Shown here in pieces: positions 1-8,606 of a stretch of DNA of 39,486 nucleotides. Position numbers and translations under genes: made by a program. The DNA is taken from contig NZ_AODH01000023.1 in NCBI RefSeq assembly GCF_000525915.1, positions 1 to 39,486 on the forward strand. Reading direction: 5' to 3'. The stretch is from Brochothrix campestris FSL F6-1037 (GTDB lineage: Bacteria; Bacillota; Bacilli; Lactobacillales; Listeriaceae). Within the stretch, counting starts at the first letter, position 1. Every line of letters starts with the position of its first letter. Below the pieces are notes generated by a model, which had not been told where the DNA came from, searched no databases, and saw only the letters and a list, made by a program, of their open reading frames with translations.

Positions 1-723
1 ATGTCAAACGCCATCAGCTTTTTTTCAGACGATGAAATGCTTTCAGTAAAAACACTTTATCATCTGATTGATGCTGGTTTCTTAGGCGTCAAAAACATTG
101 ACTTGAATAAAAAGGTATCACGACAAATTAAGAAACAAAAAAGTCGTAAGAACAAGCGTATATTAGGACAATCAATTGAAAAACGTCCAGACATCATTGA
201 TGTCCGAGAAGAATTAGGGCATTGGGAAATTGATACTGTTGTTGGTCTAAAAAATAAAACAGACGCTGTTTTATTAACAGTGACTGAGCGTAAAACAAGA
301 TTTGAATTCATACTCAAAGTCGAAGGAAAACAAGCATCTTTTGTGAATAAAGCGCTCTTACAACTAAGGAAACAGTTTGGATCATATTTTGGAGCCCTCT
401 TTAAAACCATTACTGCGGATAATGGCAAAGACTTTTCAGGCATCAATGAGTTGCTCAAAGATACACTGGCTATTTATTTCACACATCCTTATTCCTCTTG
501 GGAACGTGGCACCAATGAAAATCATAATGGAATCATTCGAAGATTCATTCAAAAAGGACGTTCTGTCAGTGATGTAAGTGATCAACTTGTCCAACGGATT
601 CAAACATGGATGAATAATTTGCCACGTCGGATTTTAGGATTTCAAACACCAAAAGAGCTATTTTTAGAAGAAATTACAAAACTTCAACTGTTCACAAATG
701 AAAAAGTAAACTTACTATCATGA
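1..723 (+). CDS. IS30 family transposase, C-terminal part
   Basis: DDE transposase of the IS30 family. The catalytic core is complete: Asp78 in GHWEIDTVVG, Asp140 in TADNGKDFS and Glu173 in the GTNENHNGIIR block, with the typical HPYSSWERG stretch just before it. The N-terminal helix-turn-helix region expected of a full IS30 protein (usually 300-350 residues) is absent, and the frame is open to the first base of the window. The ATG at position 1 is therefore probably an internal methionine and the gene begins upstream. No strong inverted repeat could be assigned on the right, where the sequence becomes A-rich from about 762. Family call is secure; the subgroup is not. Confidence 0.9.
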   Translation: MSNAISFFSDDEMLSVKTLYHLIDAGFLGVKNIDLNKKVSRQIKKQKSRKNKRILGQSIEKRPDIIDVREELGHWEIDTVVGLKNKTDAVLLTVTERKTRFEFILKVEGKQASFVNKALLQLRKQFGSYFGALFKTITADNGKDFSGINELLKDTLAIYFTHPYSSWERGTNENHNGIIRRFIQKGRSVSDVSDQLVQRIQTWMNNLPRRILGFQTPKELFLEEITKLQLFTNEKVNLLS

Positions 724-828
724 TTCGGCACGTGGTGGCTAACTTATTCTTGCAATTCATGAAAAAAAAACTAATAATTTAGCGGATACGAGACCGATAA
801 ACAATTAGTTTTAACATCTATGTCCTTT

Positions 829-1578
829 TTAATGCAGCGACATTATCACCTTATATGTAGCACTCTCTGCAACAAACGCATTAAAGAGTCCTTGCATCTG
901 CTGATTTTTTTGCGCCATTTGCTCAGGATGCCATTGTACACCCATAATAAAATGGTCGCGTGCTTGTGACTCAATCACTTCAACCACACCATCTGACGTG
1001 ACACCAGTCGCTACAAATTGTGGTGCAACCGTTTTAATCAACTGATGATGGAATGAATTAACACCAATTGTTTCCGTCTCAAAAATTGTAGCAATGCGTG
1101 ATGCTGGTGTTAAGGTAACCTTATGGACAGGCTCTTCTCCGGCAGTGGCCTGTAGATGTTGTAGCTGCACATGCTCAGCATAGGAAACATCTTGGTATAG
1201 CGAACCACCATGGACAACGTTGAGCAGCTGTGCACCCCGACAAATACCCAACACCGGTTTATTATGTTTTAAGGTTTCTAAGAGCAGGGCATGTTCAAAC
1301 GTATCACGGGCAGGATAAGATTCGCCTGCTCGACTTAAGGTTTCTTCGCCATACAATTGCGGCGAAACATCATGACCTCCTGAGAGAACAAGTCCATCGA
1401 TTAGTGACACATAGGCTGTAACAGCTGCAACATCTGTCACAGGGATGATGAGCGGAATTCCTCCAGCTGCTGTGATTGCATCGATGTACTGTTCATTAAC
1501 ATAAGAACGTTTAATAATTACGGGTGAAAAAAGCGGATCCAATAAAACACTGCCAGAAATACCAATTACGGGTGCCAT
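829..1578 (-). CDS. gamma-glutamyl-gamma-aminobutyrate hydrolase family protein (peptidase C26)
   Basis: Class I glutamine amidotransferase-like hydrolase of 249 residues, a usual length for the PuuD/peptidase C26 family. The nucleophile is Cys113 in GICRGAQLLNV, and the His217/Glu219 pair lies in VQWHPEQ; an oxyanion-side LSGGHD motif is at 65-70. Family members cleave gamma-glutamyl amides such as gamma-glutamyl-GABA in putrescine breakdown, or related gamma-glutamyl compounds. The start is supported by AAAGGAGAG a few bases upstream of the ATG. It is monocistronic here, and no other puu genes adjoin it, so the substrate stays open. The polyamine uptake operon lies about 20 kb away. Confidence 0.87.
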   Translation of the reverse strand: MAPVIGISGSVLLDPLFSPVIIKRSYVNEQYIDAITAAGGIPLIIPVTDVAAVTAYVSLIDGLVLSGGHDVSPQLYGEETLSRAGESYPARDTFEHALLLETLKHNKPVLGICRGAQLLNVVHGGSLYQDVSYAEHVQLQHLQATAGEEPVHKVTLTPASRIATIFETETIGVNSFHHQLIKTVAPQFVATGVTSDGVVEVIESQARDHFIMGVQWHPEQMAQKNQQMQGLFNAFVAESATYKVIMSLH

Positions 1579-1650
1579 ACAAACTCTCCTTTAAAATTTC
1601 TTTTCTCTAGTTTAACCGAAAACCATTCCATATCCAAGTGAAATACCCCG

Positions 1651-1688
1651 AAAAGAAAAATCCCTTATCCGAATAAGGATAAGGGATT
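1651..1688 (-). terminator. intrinsic terminator of the PspA-like gene
   Basis: Perfect 12-bp stem (arms 1659-1670 and 1677-1688) with a 6-nt loop. On the minus strand it is followed by a U-rich run, and it sits about 50 nt past the stop at 1739. Confidence 0.85.
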
Positions 1689-1738
1689 GAACTTTCAGAC
1701 ACATTTCGGCTTGTTTGACAACGTGCTGCGAAATGCTG

Positions 1739-2424
1739 TTATTTATCTTCCTTTGGATACTTTTCTTCCAATTGATCCATTAACTCATCCAACGATGTGC
1801 CCGCTTTTTTTTTCAACCGCTTCGACTTCATCAGCAAAACGCTCTTGTTCAACTTGTTGAACTGCTTCTTCGACTGTGCCCCACGATAAGTTGTGTAACA
1901 CTTCGTCCATTTTAGCTTCGGCACGTTCTTGGGTTGTATCGCTAACAAAGCTCAAACGATCAACTTCAATCGACTTCCATTTCGTTTGGATTTCATAATA
2001 GCGTTGCTCAAGCACATCAATGTCCGCTGCCATTTTTTGTTGTAATGCTGTTAATTTCTGAACCTGTGTTTTATAAAACGAAACTTCCTTTGTCGCTAAA
2101 TCAGCCAACTTCACTTCGTTATCAGCTGTCGCCTGATCGGCTTGGTCTGTTCTTTTTTGCAATTGTGCTGTCGCATTTGCTAATAAGTCATCCACCTCCG
2201 AAGCTAGTTCACGTTTCTTTGCCATAATATTATCGATATCATTTAAGTCACGTTTCACTTTACGAATGTAGCGATCGTAAGACTCTAACTGCGGCATTTC
2301 ATCATACTGCCATTTACGCCACGTTTCTTTCCCTTGACGGACGACATCTGACACACTTGTTTCCACTTGTTTTTTTCAAATCACGCGCTTTATCTTCAAC
2401 TGATTTACGAACATCCTTCATCAT
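1739..2424 (-). CDS. PspA/IM30-like coiled-coil protein, frameshifted twice in this sequence
   Basis: Three reading-frame pieces join into one protein of about 227 residues if one base is removed from the T7 run at 2370-2376 and one from the T9 run at 1805-1813. The joined product starts MKDVRKSVEDK and ends MDQLEEKYPKEDK. It is almost wholly charged helix with heptad-like spacing and has no membrane segment or signal peptide, resembling phage-shock PspA/IM30 proteins in size and composition. AGGAGG at 2430-2435 supports a start at 2424 or 2421. It follows a small multi-pass membrane protein by 10 nt, a LiaI/PspA-like arrangement, so a role in envelope stress is inferred. PspA membership rests on architecture, not on a strong motif. 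Confidence 0.6.
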
Positions 2425-2433
2425 TCATTCCTC

Positions 2434-2739
2434 CTAAGATTTGTATTCAAATATATTTGGACGTGTGACTTTATTCGCACGACGCTGTTTACGCCAGTAA
2501 TATAAACCGACAGCAATTAGCATCACAAAGAGTGCGAACTTCCACTGACTGATTATAAAGCTGGTGCCAAGCACAATTACAAGTAGCTGTATCCATTTTA
2601 CCCAGCCCTGTGCTCGTGTAAAATACGTCACGCCGGAAACGATCATCGTTAAGCCAATTCCAATAATGAGTACTGACCAAAAAGACATCAACAATAAAAG
2701 TCCTAACGCAAGCATTAATCCAATGACTAATAGTGGCAT
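2434..2739 (-). CDS. small multi-pass membrane protein, LiaI/LiaF N-terminus-like
   Basis: A 101-residue protein with about four hydrophobic segments (roughly 1-20, 22-42, 48-65 and 67-85) and a basic tail, WRKQRRANK. Size and topology match the LiaI / LiaF-N membrane domain found beside PspA homologues in Bacilli, where it is thought to anchor PspA at the membrane. There is no catalytic motif. It lies 10 nt upstream of the PspA-like gene and is almost certainly co-transcribed. A candidate -10 box, TATACT, precedes it on the minus strand. A longer ORF in another frame over the same DNA lacks a ribosome site and is not chosen. Confidence 0.6.
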   Translation of the reverse strand: MPLLVIGLMLALGLLLLMSFWSVLIIGIGLTMIVSGVTYFTRAQGWVKWIQLLVIVLGTSFIISQWKFALFVMLIAVGLYYWRKQRRANKVTRPNIFEYKS

Positions 2740-2839
2740 TTTTATAACCGCCTTCTTTCTGTGTATCTATAGTATAACAACTCCTCAACCGTCACTATAG
2801 ATGCTAGAGCATGATATTCCCCTACAACTTAAGTCTGAT

Positions 2840-4084
2840 TTAATGGCGAATTTGTCCGTCACCGCTAACAACGTATTTAACCGACGTTAGTTGTGTCAAT
2901 CCCATCGGTCCACGCGCGTGTAGTTTTTGTGTACTAATACCGATTTCTGCTCCGAAACCAAATTCAAAGCCATCGGTAAAACGGGTTGAGGCGTTAACAT
3001 ATACGACAGCCGCATCGACTCCCTTTTTAAATAATTGGGCATCCGCGTATGAATTGGTTAAAATTGCTTCCGAGTGTTTTGTGCTATAACGTTCGATATG
3101 ATTCATCGCTGTCGCAGTCGAATCGACCACTTTAATGGCAATGATTAAATCTAAAAATTCAGTCTCATAATCGTGAATAGTTGCTGGCACGATTGACTCG
3201 TTAAGGGATTGAACTGTTTCGTCACCGCGTATTTCAATCCCTTTTTGTTGTAGTTTCGTTAAGAGTCCTGGTAAAAAGGTCGCTGCTATCGCTTCATGAA
3301 CTAAAACTGTTTCAACCGCATTACAGGCAGACGGACGTTGGACCTTCGCATTGATAATAATCGCTTCAGCCTGTGCTTGATCAGCTGATGCGTCAACATA
3401 TATATGACAATTGCCTGTGCCTGTTTCAATCACTGGTATAGTTGCTTCTTGCACAACCGTTTGAATCAGCCCTGCACTCCCACGAGGAATTAACACATCA
3501 ACGTAGCCGTTCAATTGCATTAATTGTTTGGCAGATGCGCGTTCTGTACTTTGCACCAGCTGCACGGCCTCTTCTAAACCAAAGGCACGCAAGGCGGCTT
3601 GAATTACTTTAACAAGGGCACGATTTGAATGAATTGCTTCCTTACCACCTCGTAAAATCGTCGCATTCCCCGCCTTTAAACATAAGACAGCTGCATCAAC
3701 GGTCACATTCGGACGTGATTCATAAATAATCGCTACGACACCAAAAGGGACACGTTCTTCTGCAATTTTCAGTCCCGCTTCATTTGTCCAAGCATTGACT
3801 CCTTCACCGACAGGATCCGCTAGTTTCATCACCTGTTCAACACCTTGAGATATGATCTCAATCGCATTTTCATCAAGACGCAAGCGCGCCATCATTGGTT
3901 CAGTCACGCCGTTTTCCGCTGCAACTGCTAAATCCTTTGCATTCTCAGTCATAATTGCCGTACTATTTGCTCGTAAAGCCGCTGCAATGGTGGCTAACAA
4001 GTCGTTTTTTTGGGAGGTTTCGAGCAGCGCAAGTTTACGTGCTGACTGCCGGGCCCGTTGCCCTTGTTCGATTATTTCGGTCAT
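2840..4084 (-). CDS. proA: glutamate-5-semialdehyde dehydrogenase (gamma-glutamyl phosphate reductase)
   Basis: Second step of proline synthesis: NADPH-dependent reduction of gamma-glutamyl phosphate to glutamate semialdehyde in the cytosol. At 414 residues it is full length. The catalytic cysteine is Cys254 in QRPSACNAVETV, and the family blocks IYESRPNVTVD, CLKAGNATILRGGKEA and FGFGAEIGISTQKLHARGPMG (the last in two parts) are all present. The start overlaps the proB stop by one base (TAATG), so the two genes are translationally coupled. A T7 run at 4005-4011 in this gene is in frame, showing that not every homopolymer here is miscounted. Confidence 0.97.
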   Translation of the reverse strand: MTEIIEQGQRARQSARKLALLETSQKNDLLATIAAALRANSTAIMTENAKDLAVAAENGVTEPMMARLRLDENAIEIISQGVEQVMKLADPVGEGVNAWTNEAGLKIAEERVPFGVVAIIYESRPNVTVDAAVLCLKAGNATILRGGKEAIHSNRALVKVIQAALRAFGLEEAVQLVQSTERASAKQLMQLNGYVDVLIPRGSAGLIQTVVQEATIPVIETGTGNCHIYVDASADQAQAEAIIINAKVQRPSACNAVETVLVHEAIAATFLPGLLTKLQQKGIEIRGDETVQSLNESIVPATIHDYETEFLDLIIAIKVVDSTATAMNHIERYSTKHSEAILTNSYADAQLFKKGVDAAVVYVNASTRFTDGFEFGFGAEIGISTQKLHARGPMGLTQLTSVKYVVSGDGQIRH

Positions 4085-4890
4085 TATTTCTCCTCCAAAC
4101 TAAATAAAGTACCAATCTGCTTGCCTGCTAAGATCGCATGAATAATGTAGGGATCCGCACCATTTGTAATGACCATTTTCGACTTATTATGTAACACGCG
4201 TTGAGCCGCCTCGATTTTAGTCACCATTCCACCAGTCCCAAAGCGACTGCCTTCACCACCTGCTAACTTTTCAATCGCGGGTGTAATCGCCTGAACTTCT
4301 GCGATTAGTTTTGCCGCTTTATTTTTATGTGGATCGCTATCATATAGACCATCAATATCCGATAAAATAATCAGTAAATCAGCTTCGATAATTTCACTGA
4401 CAATCGCTGATAACTGATCATTATCCCCAAAGCGGGTAACGTGTTCGATTTCATTAACACTGACTGTATCGTTTTCATTAACAATTGGAATGATATGATG
4501 TTCGAGCATTTTCGCAAACGTATTCGTCACATTCTTCCGACTGTCAGGAAAGTCAATCACATCGCGGGTTAATAATACTTGTCCAACAACATGACCGTAT
4601 TCACCAAATAGTTTACTGTAAATATGCATGAGCTCTGACTGTCCTACAGCTGCTACCGCTTGTTTACCAGCCATCTCAATCGGTGCCTCATCGAGTTGCA
4701 GTTTATGAATCCCAACGCCGATTGCTCCTGATGAAACAAGAACAACTTCACGACCTTGATTTGATAAATCAGCAATTACGCGGACTAATCGTTCAATCGT
4801 CCGTAAATTTATTTTGCCATTGGCATACATTAATGATGATGTACCCACCTTGATAACCACACGCTTACTTGTCGCAATAGTTGTTCTCAC
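4084..4890 (-). CDS. proB: glutamate 5-kinase
   Basis: First step of proline synthesis: ATP-dependent phosphorylation of glutamate in the cytosol. At 268 residues it holds only the amino-acid-kinase domain; the C-terminal PUA domain of E. coli ProB is absent, as in many Firmicutes. Recognisable motifs are KVGTSSLMY near the start, VSSGAIGVG, the glutamate-site VNENDTVSVNE, FGDNDQLSA and GTGGMVTKI. The start is GTG at 4890, chosen because AAAGGAG lies 8 nt upstream. It leads the proBA operon. No T-box or clear attenuator was seen in the 190 nt before it. Confidence 0.96.
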   Translation of the reverse strand: MRTTIATSKRVVIKVGTSSLMYANGKINLRTIERLVRVIADLSNQGREVVLVSSGAIGVGIHKLQLDEAPIEMAGKQAVAAVGQSELMHIYSKLFGEYGHVVGQVLLTRDVIDFPDSRKNVTNTFAKMLEHHIIPIVNENDTVSVNEIEHVTRFGDNDQLSAIVSEIIEADLLIILSDIDGLYDSDPHKNKAAKLIAEVQAITPAIEKLAGGEGSRFGTGGMVTKIEAAQRVLHNKSKMVITNGADPYIIHAILAGKQIGTLFSLEEK

Positions 4891-5084
4891 ACTGCCACTC
4901 CTTTTATGTATCCAGTAATAAGTTCTTACCGTTTATGATGTTATTCCCTTTATTTTACACGATTTTTTACAAAAGGGCAGTATTATGATTTCTTTTAGTC
5001 CGAATTTTCTGAAACTAGCGGTGTACACAAACAGAGTAACATACGCTATAATAAAGGGTATTACACAATTAATTGAGGTGAACT

Positions 5085-5913
5085 ATGAAAAAACATACTG
5101 GACTGTTCGTCATCCTATCTGCCTGTTTAGCTGTCGGCCTTGTCATTACGCTACTTTCACTCATGCAGCCCAAATATCCTAAAGCACAATCTACTCATAT
5201 TCCAACGGTCTTTATTCATGGGTATAATGGTAATGAGCGAACCTTTGGTGGTATGATCAATCGCTTTCAGTCACAATTTGATTGGGCGTCAAACACGCAA
5301 ACATTACGTGTTGATACGGATGGTACCGTTAATGCTGTCGGAACCTTTGACAAAGACAGTCTAAATCCACTCATTAATGTGACCTTTGCTTCAAATAAGG
5401 AAAACTTAAAAACACAAGCAGGTTACATTAAAAATATCATGACCTACCTCGCGGAAGAAAATCACATAAAAAAAAGTCAACTTCGTGACACATTCAATGG
5501 GCGGAAGCGCTCTAACTGTTTTTATTGCCCTCAACCACCAAAATGCCGAACTACCCCAACTAAACAAATTAGTTTACCTCGGTGTGCCTTTAGCGGCAAA
5601 TGATTACACGAATAAAGTAAAAAGCCAGGAAAAAGCCACTGCCAAAATGTCACAGTTGATGGCGGAAAATCTACCTAAAAGTACCGCTTTACTTATTGTG
5701 GCGGGTTATACAAGCCAAGCTGTTGGTGGCGATGGCTCAGTCTCCCTTGAAAGCGCCCTACTCGCTGAAGAAATTTTCAAAAAAAGCCCGATTCAAACAC
5801 AAATCATTAAAGGCGAGGCCGGCCTTCATTCCTTGCTACACGAAAACAGTACGGTTGATTGTCGTATCGGTCAATTTTTATGGTCAGTTCCTCAAACAAA
5901 ATTAAAAAACTGA
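5085..5913 (+). CDS. DUF915-like alpha/beta hydrolase, membrane-anchored or secreted, frameshifted
   Basis: Two frames join into one protein of about 275 residues when one A is removed from the A8 run at 5468-5475. The join gives KKVNFVTHSMGGSAL, the expected nucleophile elbow, with Ser137 in HSMGG. An N-terminal signal or anchor (LFVILSACLAVGLVITLLSL) is followed by the oxyanion region TVFIHGYNGN. GGDGSVSL and a C-terminal AGLHSLLHEN supply candidate Asp and His. Such proteins are extracellular lipase/esterase-like hydrolases common in Bacilli; the substrate is unknown. GAGGTG precedes the ATG, and a TATAAT box is at 5047-5052. Its stop lies inside a terminator shared with the convergent gene. 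Confidence 0.82.
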
Positions 5914-5944
5914 TTGCCCTTAAATAGCGGCAATCAGTTTTTTT
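5904..5944. terminator. bidirectional terminator between convergent genes
   Basis: A-run, 9-bp GC-containing stem and T-run form a 15-bp palindrome (5904-5918 with 5929-5943) that works on both strands. The stop codons of both neighbouring genes (ending at 5913 and 5920) fall inside it. Confidence 0.88.
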
Positions 5945-6993
5945 AATGCACTTTTTTTCTTTCTTACTTTTTTGAGTAATGATGCCTTTTCAAGATGTTC
6001 TGGTTTCGCTCCAACAACGTCTACTAAGAACATAAACACAGGAATTCCGACAATTAAACCCCAAACCCCAAAGAAGTGTTCGCTAAAAATCAAGACGAGA
6101 AACGTATAAAAAATGGGTAAATCAGTTTTCGATGACATGATTTTAGGGTTTAAAATATAGGCCTCAATACCATGAATAACAAGAATCGTTATCACCATAT
6201 AAATAACATCTTTAAAGCCACCAATCGTATAACCGATAATACATAGCGGTATCAGAGAGATAACAACACCGGCAACTGGGATAAGACTCAACACAAAAAT
6301 CATCAGTGCTAAACTAATCAGTTGTGGGAAATTAAGCAACCATAAAACTAAGGTTGTCGCTAATGTATTGAACAACGCGATGATAAATTGTGCTTCTAAT
6401 ACCTTACCAAAGGTACCGATAAAACGCGATCCAAAGTAGGCCATTTCATCATAAATAAAACCAATTGCACTGTGTTTAAAGCCTTTTGTAAAAACAAGTA
6501 AATGTTCTTTGCTGAGGGAAAAGAAAAAACTTAATAATAAAGCAATTAATAAATTCATCGTTAAGCTACTTGCACTTGTTAATGAAGAAACAAGTAAATT
6601 AACACCTGTATTCATGTACTGTTTAACGTTGTATTTTTCCATGAAATCCATCGTAATTGTAAAGGCTGCATTGCTCTTACCTTGACTAAAAAAGTCCACC
6701 GTTGAATTGAATAATTGAGTCACCTGAGTGACAATCGTTGGTAAATAATGGGTTATCATTGTATATATAAAGATAACAAAGGTTGCATAAATAATGACAA
6801 CAATTAGTTTTCGCGGTAGTTTGATATATTTTAAAACAAGTGTTTCTAAGCGGTCCACTAAAAAAGCAAAGATGAACGTTAGGAGTAGCACACTTATCAT
6901 ACTACGCAACACATAAAGGATACCAATCAGTAATACAAAAATCAAAAAGCGACGGACTGCTTTTTTCTGGAACAATTCTAACAATTCTTTCAT
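5920..6993 (-). CDS. AI-2E family transporter (PerM-like permease)
   Basis: A 357-residue polytopic membrane protein with 7-8 hydrophobic segments: two at the N-terminus, a soluble loop near residues 85-145, then a C-terminal cluster with VLSLIPVAGVVISLIPL and HGIEAYILNPKIM, both typical of the AI-2E/UPF0118 family. Members export small signals or act as Na+/H+ antiporters; the family name alone does not show transport of autoinducer-2. The C-terminal tail is basic (LLKKVRKKKSALKK). It starts 9 nt after the YneR-like gene ends and is probably in one transcript with it. Confidence 0.88.
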   Translation of the reverse strand: MKELLELFQKKAVRRFLIFVLLIGILYVLRSMISVLLLTFIFAFLVDRLETLVLKYIKLPRKLIVVIIYATFVIFIYTMITHYLPTIVTQVTQLFNSTVDFFSQGKSNAAFTITMDFMEKYNVKQYMNTGVNLLVSSLTSASSLTMNLLIALLLSFFFSLSKEHLLVFTKGFKHSAIGFIYDEMAYFGSRFIGTFGKVLEAQFIIALFNTLATTLVLWLLNFPQLISLALMIFVLSLIPVAGVVISLIPLCIIGYTIGGFKDVIYMVITILVIHGIEAYILNPKIMSSKTDLPIFYTFLVLIFSEHFFGVWGLIVGIPVFMFLVDVVGAKPEHLEKASLLKKVRKKKSALKKLIAAI

Positions 6994-7002
6994 AGTTCTC
7001 TC

Positions 7003-7306
7003 CTATCTATCTGTAGATGTAACTGGTCCAAAATCAAGCGAGTCTGTTTGGTGATCATAATCAATATGCCAATCGTGTCCTTCAAAATACCAAAAGTCAG
7101 TTTCTTCAATAAAAAAAACCATTTGGTCCACGGGAACCTCAACTACAGGATCGACCATCTCTTCTGCCATAATTCCTACTGAAAAACCTTGATGGATATT
7201 ACTGTTACCACCATACTTCGCAAATAGACGAATGCTAGGCGTTTTCGCTATATCAAACTCATCTTTAAAAAAAAGCCAACGCTGGGCTACTAATTTCAAT
7301 TTTCAA
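7003..7306 (-). CDS. HesB/YneR family (iron-sulfur biosynthesis-like) protein, frameshifted near N-terminus
   Basis: About 100 residues after removing one base from the A8 run at 7267-7274. The repaired N-terminus reads KIEISSPALAFFKDEFD, which matches the HesB-like fold far better than the uncorrected reading. It continues with IRLFAKYGG, HQGFSVGI and a C-terminal DFWYFEGHDWHIDYD. The cysteines of A-type Fe-S carriers are missing, as in the YneR subgroup, so it is unlikely to be a classical cluster carrier. The start is the TTG at 7306, preceded by GAGGGG 11 nt upstream; no ATG is available. It probably shares a transcript with the AI-2E permease gene. Confidence 0.75.
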
Positions 7307-7400
7307 ACTGATGCACTCCCCTCAAATTCTACTATTAACTTCTATTACTGTAACATATTTAAGCTGAAAACTCTCCCGAGAGCAATGACAACATTATGAA

Positions 7401-7433
7401 CAAAAAAAAGACCTTGATGCTTTCTCAAGGTCT
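7401..7433 (-). terminator. intrinsic terminator of dps
   Basis: 9-bp stem (7409-7417 with 7425-7433), 7-nt loop, followed on the minus strand by an eight-base U tract. It lies about 100 nt after the dps stop. Confidence 0.85.
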
Positions 7434-7537
7434 CAGATTGTCGAAAAAGTAAAAACAAACTTCTTTTTCTTTCGAAATAACGCAAGCAGCATTGCCTACG
7501 AGTTGATAAGGCTGAACAAGGTGATTTCACCTGTCGT

Positions 7538-8017
7538 TTAATCTTTAGCAGGCACTGGTTGCTCACCTAAGAAAGCCGTGTAGAACCAAATGTGCGTATC
7601 AATTGAGGCTTTTTTCGAAATAAGCAAGTCATTTGTTACTGAATCGTTTTCTTCATCGCTGATTGCAATGCCTTCAACTAATTCATCACGTAAAGTTGTT
7701 AAATCAGCAATGACAATTTTCACCATCTCATCTTGATTAAGCGGTGTTTTATAAGGTTGTTCTTCGATACTTGAATGAGCGATAAACTCAGCCAATGTCG
7801 AATAAGGTGCTCCACCGATTGCAATTAAACGCTCGGCAATTTCATCTAAAATGGCCGTTGTCTCATTATATAACTCTTCAAATTTTTCATGTAAGGTAAA
7901 GAAATGAGAGCCTTTGACATACCAGTGAAGTTGATGTAATTTTATATACACGACGCCGTAATTGGCCACTTGGTGATTTAAAAATTGTTTTGTATCAACT
8001 GCTTTGATTGTTTTCAT
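7538..8017 (-). CDS. dps: Dps family DNA-protecting ferritin
   Basis: Dodecameric miniferritin that oxidises and stores Fe(II) with H2O2 and protects DNA from Fenton damage. It has 159 residues. The intersubunit ferroxidase ligands are visible: His31 in LHWYVKG, His43 in FTLHEKFEE, and Asp58 and Glu62 in LDEIAERL, the positions used by Listeria-type Dps. The start is supported by GGAGG before the ATG. A TATAAT-like -10 box lies at 8058-8063 on the minus strand, with only half of a PerR-like site, so peroxide control is possible but not shown. It is divergent from the Rrf2 regulator gene. Confidence 0.94.
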   Translation of the reverse strand: MKTIKAVDTKQFLNHQVANYGVVYIKLHQLHWYVKGSHFFTLHEKFEELYNETTAILDEIAERLIAIGGAPYSTLAEFIAHSSIEEQPYKTPLNQDEMVKIVIADLTTLRDELVEGIAISDEENDSVTNDLLISKKASIDTHIWFYTAFLGEQPVPAKD

Positions 8018-8116
8018 AATTCATACCTCCAGTTTTTTTACGATCTTTATACCTTGTATTATAACCTTTTTTTTTACTACATCTTTACTGATACGACTTA
8101 AGTGAGAACATTATCA

Positions 8117-8146
8117 TTGACAGTGACGACATCAAGTTTCTATAAT
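8117..8146 (+). promoter_or_regulatory. sigma-A promoter of the Rrf2 operon
   Basis: TTGACA at 8117-8122 and TATAAT at 8141-8146, both perfect, spaced 18 nt. GAAGGAGG and the ATG follow. Confidence 0.8.
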
Positions 8147-8167
8147 TGAGTGAAGGAGGCTGACTAA

Positions 8168-8602
8168 ATGAAGATTAGTAGTCGTTTTACCGTGGCTGTG
8201 CACGTGCTTAGTTTATTAGCGCTCGACCAAAATGAAGGCATGAGTTCCGAGTTGTTGGCAAGTAGTGTCAATACGAATCCCGTTGTGATTCGTCGTATTA
8301 TTGGTCAATTAAAAGAGGCGAAACTCGTGACTAATCATCGCGGTTCCAAAGGGGCTACTCTACTACACCCCTTTGAGTCAATCAGCTTACTCGATGTCTA
8401 CCACGCTGTTGACAGTGTTCCCAATACACTCTTCCAAATACATGAAAATTCTAATCCTGATTGTATCGTAGGTTCTGAAATCGAAAAGGTTTTAGCGGAT
8501 GTCTTATTTAAAGCCCAACAAAAAATGGAAGCTTACCTTGCTACACAGACAATTGATTCGATAGTAAAACAAATTATTACATTAAATGAAGCGAAAGAGT
8601 GA
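8168..8602 (+). CDS. Rrf2 family transcriptional regulator
   Basis: Winged-helix regulator of 144 residues, beginning MKISSRFTVAVHVLSLLAL as typical of Rrf2 proteins. The recognition region SVNTNPVVIRRIIGQL is followed by the wing GSKGATLLHP. The three-cysteine Fe-S cluster motif of IscR/NsrR is absent; only one cysteine occurs, in NPDCIVG. That places it with YwnA-like, cluster-free members, which may sense a thiol signal or small molecule (inference). It is transcribed from a near-consensus promoter and is followed after 4 nt by an unrecognised gene, which is its likely partner or target. Confidence 0.87.
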   Translation: MKISSRFTVAVHVLSLLALDQNEGMSSELLASSVNTNPVVIRRIIGQLKEAKLVTNHRGSKGATLLHPFESISLLDVYHAVDSVPNTLFQIHENSNPDCIVGSEIEKVLADVLFKAQQKMEAYLATQTIDSIVKQIITLNEAKE

Positions 8603-8606
8603 TTCG

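Noticed and set aside
767-812. AAAACTAAT / ATTAGTTTT inverted repeat after the left IS30 gene
   Set aside because: The arms are only 9 bp, almost all A/T, with a 28-nt loop. It is not a convincing terminator or IS end.
2489-2788. 99-codon ORF overlapping the LiaI-like gene
   Set aside because: No ribosome site, and its composition is unlike a natural protein. The other frame has clear membrane segments and a proper start.
4891-5084. T-box or riboswitch ahead of proBA
   Set aside because: No conserved T-box sequence or terminator hairpin was found in the 190 nt.
7345-7566. 73-codon ORF overlapping the dps 3' end
   Set aside because: It runs through the dps terminator, overlaps dps and has no ribosome site; a chance frame.
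8040-8070. PerR box at dps
   Set aside because: Only one half (TTATAAT) fits; the second half of the consensus is missing.
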